From: Clostridiales bacterium
Lineage (GTDB): Bacteria > Bacillota > Clostridia > Christensenellales > Aristaeellaceae
Direction: 5' to 3'
Length of the DNA stretch: 5,912 bases
Assembly: GCA_019419995.1 (NCBI GenBank)
Contig: JAHZHZ010000030.1
Location: forward strand, 1 to 5,912
A program made the translations under genes and the position numbers. Below, piece by piece: positions 5,665-5,912 of the stretch. How positions within the stretch are numbered: position 1 is the stretch's first letter; the number at the start of each line of letters is the position of its first letter. The notes under the pieces are model-generated. The model saw nothing but the letters and a program-made list of their open reading frames with translations. It was not told the origin of the DNA and did no database searches.

Positions 5665-5707
5665 CAGAGTTCTCCCGCCGGAGAGCTCTGTGTATTTGTG
5701 TATTTTT
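5665..5707 (+). terminator. Intrinsic terminator of the MerR-family gene
   Basis: CAGAGTTCTCC (5665-5675) pairs with GGAGAGCTCTG (5680-5690), 11 bp with one U-G wobble around a 4-nt CGCC loop. A T-rich tail ending in TTTTT follows. It lies 23 bp past the stop codon and closes a single-gene transcript. Confidence 0.85.
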
Positions 5708-5826
5708 ACCAGTTTCCAACGTTTTTTTCGGTATTTATCACCATACCCCGCGTTTTGAGAATATTCCGCTTGTGCAATCCCTTATAATTTACCAAATTTA
5801 TTGCTTTATTCCGTTAATATTGACAG

Positions 5827-5855
5827 TTGACGCTTGCTATCTGGTGTGGTATATT
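5827..5855 (+). promoter_or_regulatory. Strong sigma-A-type promoter reading off the right edge
   Basis: TTGACG (5827-5832), a 17-bp spacer and TATATT (5850-5855) form a good promoter, preceded by an AT-rich tract (about 5782-5822) that could act as an UP element. No ORF starts before the window ends at 5912, so the driven gene lies outside with a leader of at least about 50 nt. The rest of 5708-5912 holds nothing else I can support. Confidence 0.7.
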
Positions 5856-5912
5856 GGTAGACGGAACAAAAACTTAACAAAAAAGTGTGCAAAACCCGCT
5901 CCAAACCGAACC

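Noticed and set aside
5755..5790. Additional plus-strand promoter (TTGAGA ... TATAAT)
   Set aside because: The TTGAGA and TATAAT boxes are about 22 bp apart, too far for a normal or MerR-type promoter.
1..5912. CRISPR arrays, tRNA or rRNA genes
   Set aside because: No regularly spaced direct repeats of CRISPR size and no tRNA or rRNA landmarks were seen on either strand.

Overview
The window looks like chromosome or integrated-element DNA from an anaerobic gut Firmicute (class Clostridia, probably the Oscillospiraceae/Lachnospiraceae range). This is inferred from the Tn4451/TndX-style large serine recombinase, the AdhR-like MerR regulator, Gram-positive Shine-Dalgarno sequences, and the mix of GC-rich genes with AT-rich intergenic DNA. 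No species can be named from sequence alone.

Layout: (1) Positions 2-1636 (+) hold a large serine recombinase. Its first codons lie off the left edge, and it is followed by a strong intrinsic terminator. (2) Positions 1731-4391 (-) hold a complete 886-residue P2-type (SERCA/PMCA-like) cation-transporting ATPase, convergent with the recombinase across a 94-bp gap. (3) Positions 4392-4657 (-) are a regulatory leader for the ATPase: a promoter with a 17-bp spacer, a 30-codon Asp-rich leader ORF, a long intrinsic terminator whose 5' arm contains the leader stop codon, a second hairpin, and a palindrome over the ATPase start codon. (4) Positions about 4680-5200 contain no convincing intact gene. 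They hold a frameshifted small hydrophobic-peptide remnant (-), an orphan (+) terminator, a GC-rich three-way-junction element and a degenerate 7-bp tandem repeat. (5) Positions 5201-5641 (+) hold a MerR/AdhR-like regulator behind a 19-bp-spacer promoter with an operator dyad, then a terminator. (6) The right edge carries a good promoter reading out of the window.

The most interesting part is the ATPase unit. The leader has the architecture of transcription attenuation coupled to translation of a short acidic peptide. The pump keeps all catalytic motifs but has Ala where the nearly universal M6 aspartate of Ca2+ and Na+/K+ P2 pumps (SERCA D800) is expected. Together these suggest an ion pump of non-standard specificity controlled by a peptide-coupled attenuator. 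The recombinase may mark one end of a mobile element, with the ATPase either flanking DNA or cargo. The MerR gene appears to be a single-gene, self-regulated unit not functionally tied to the ATPase by sequence.
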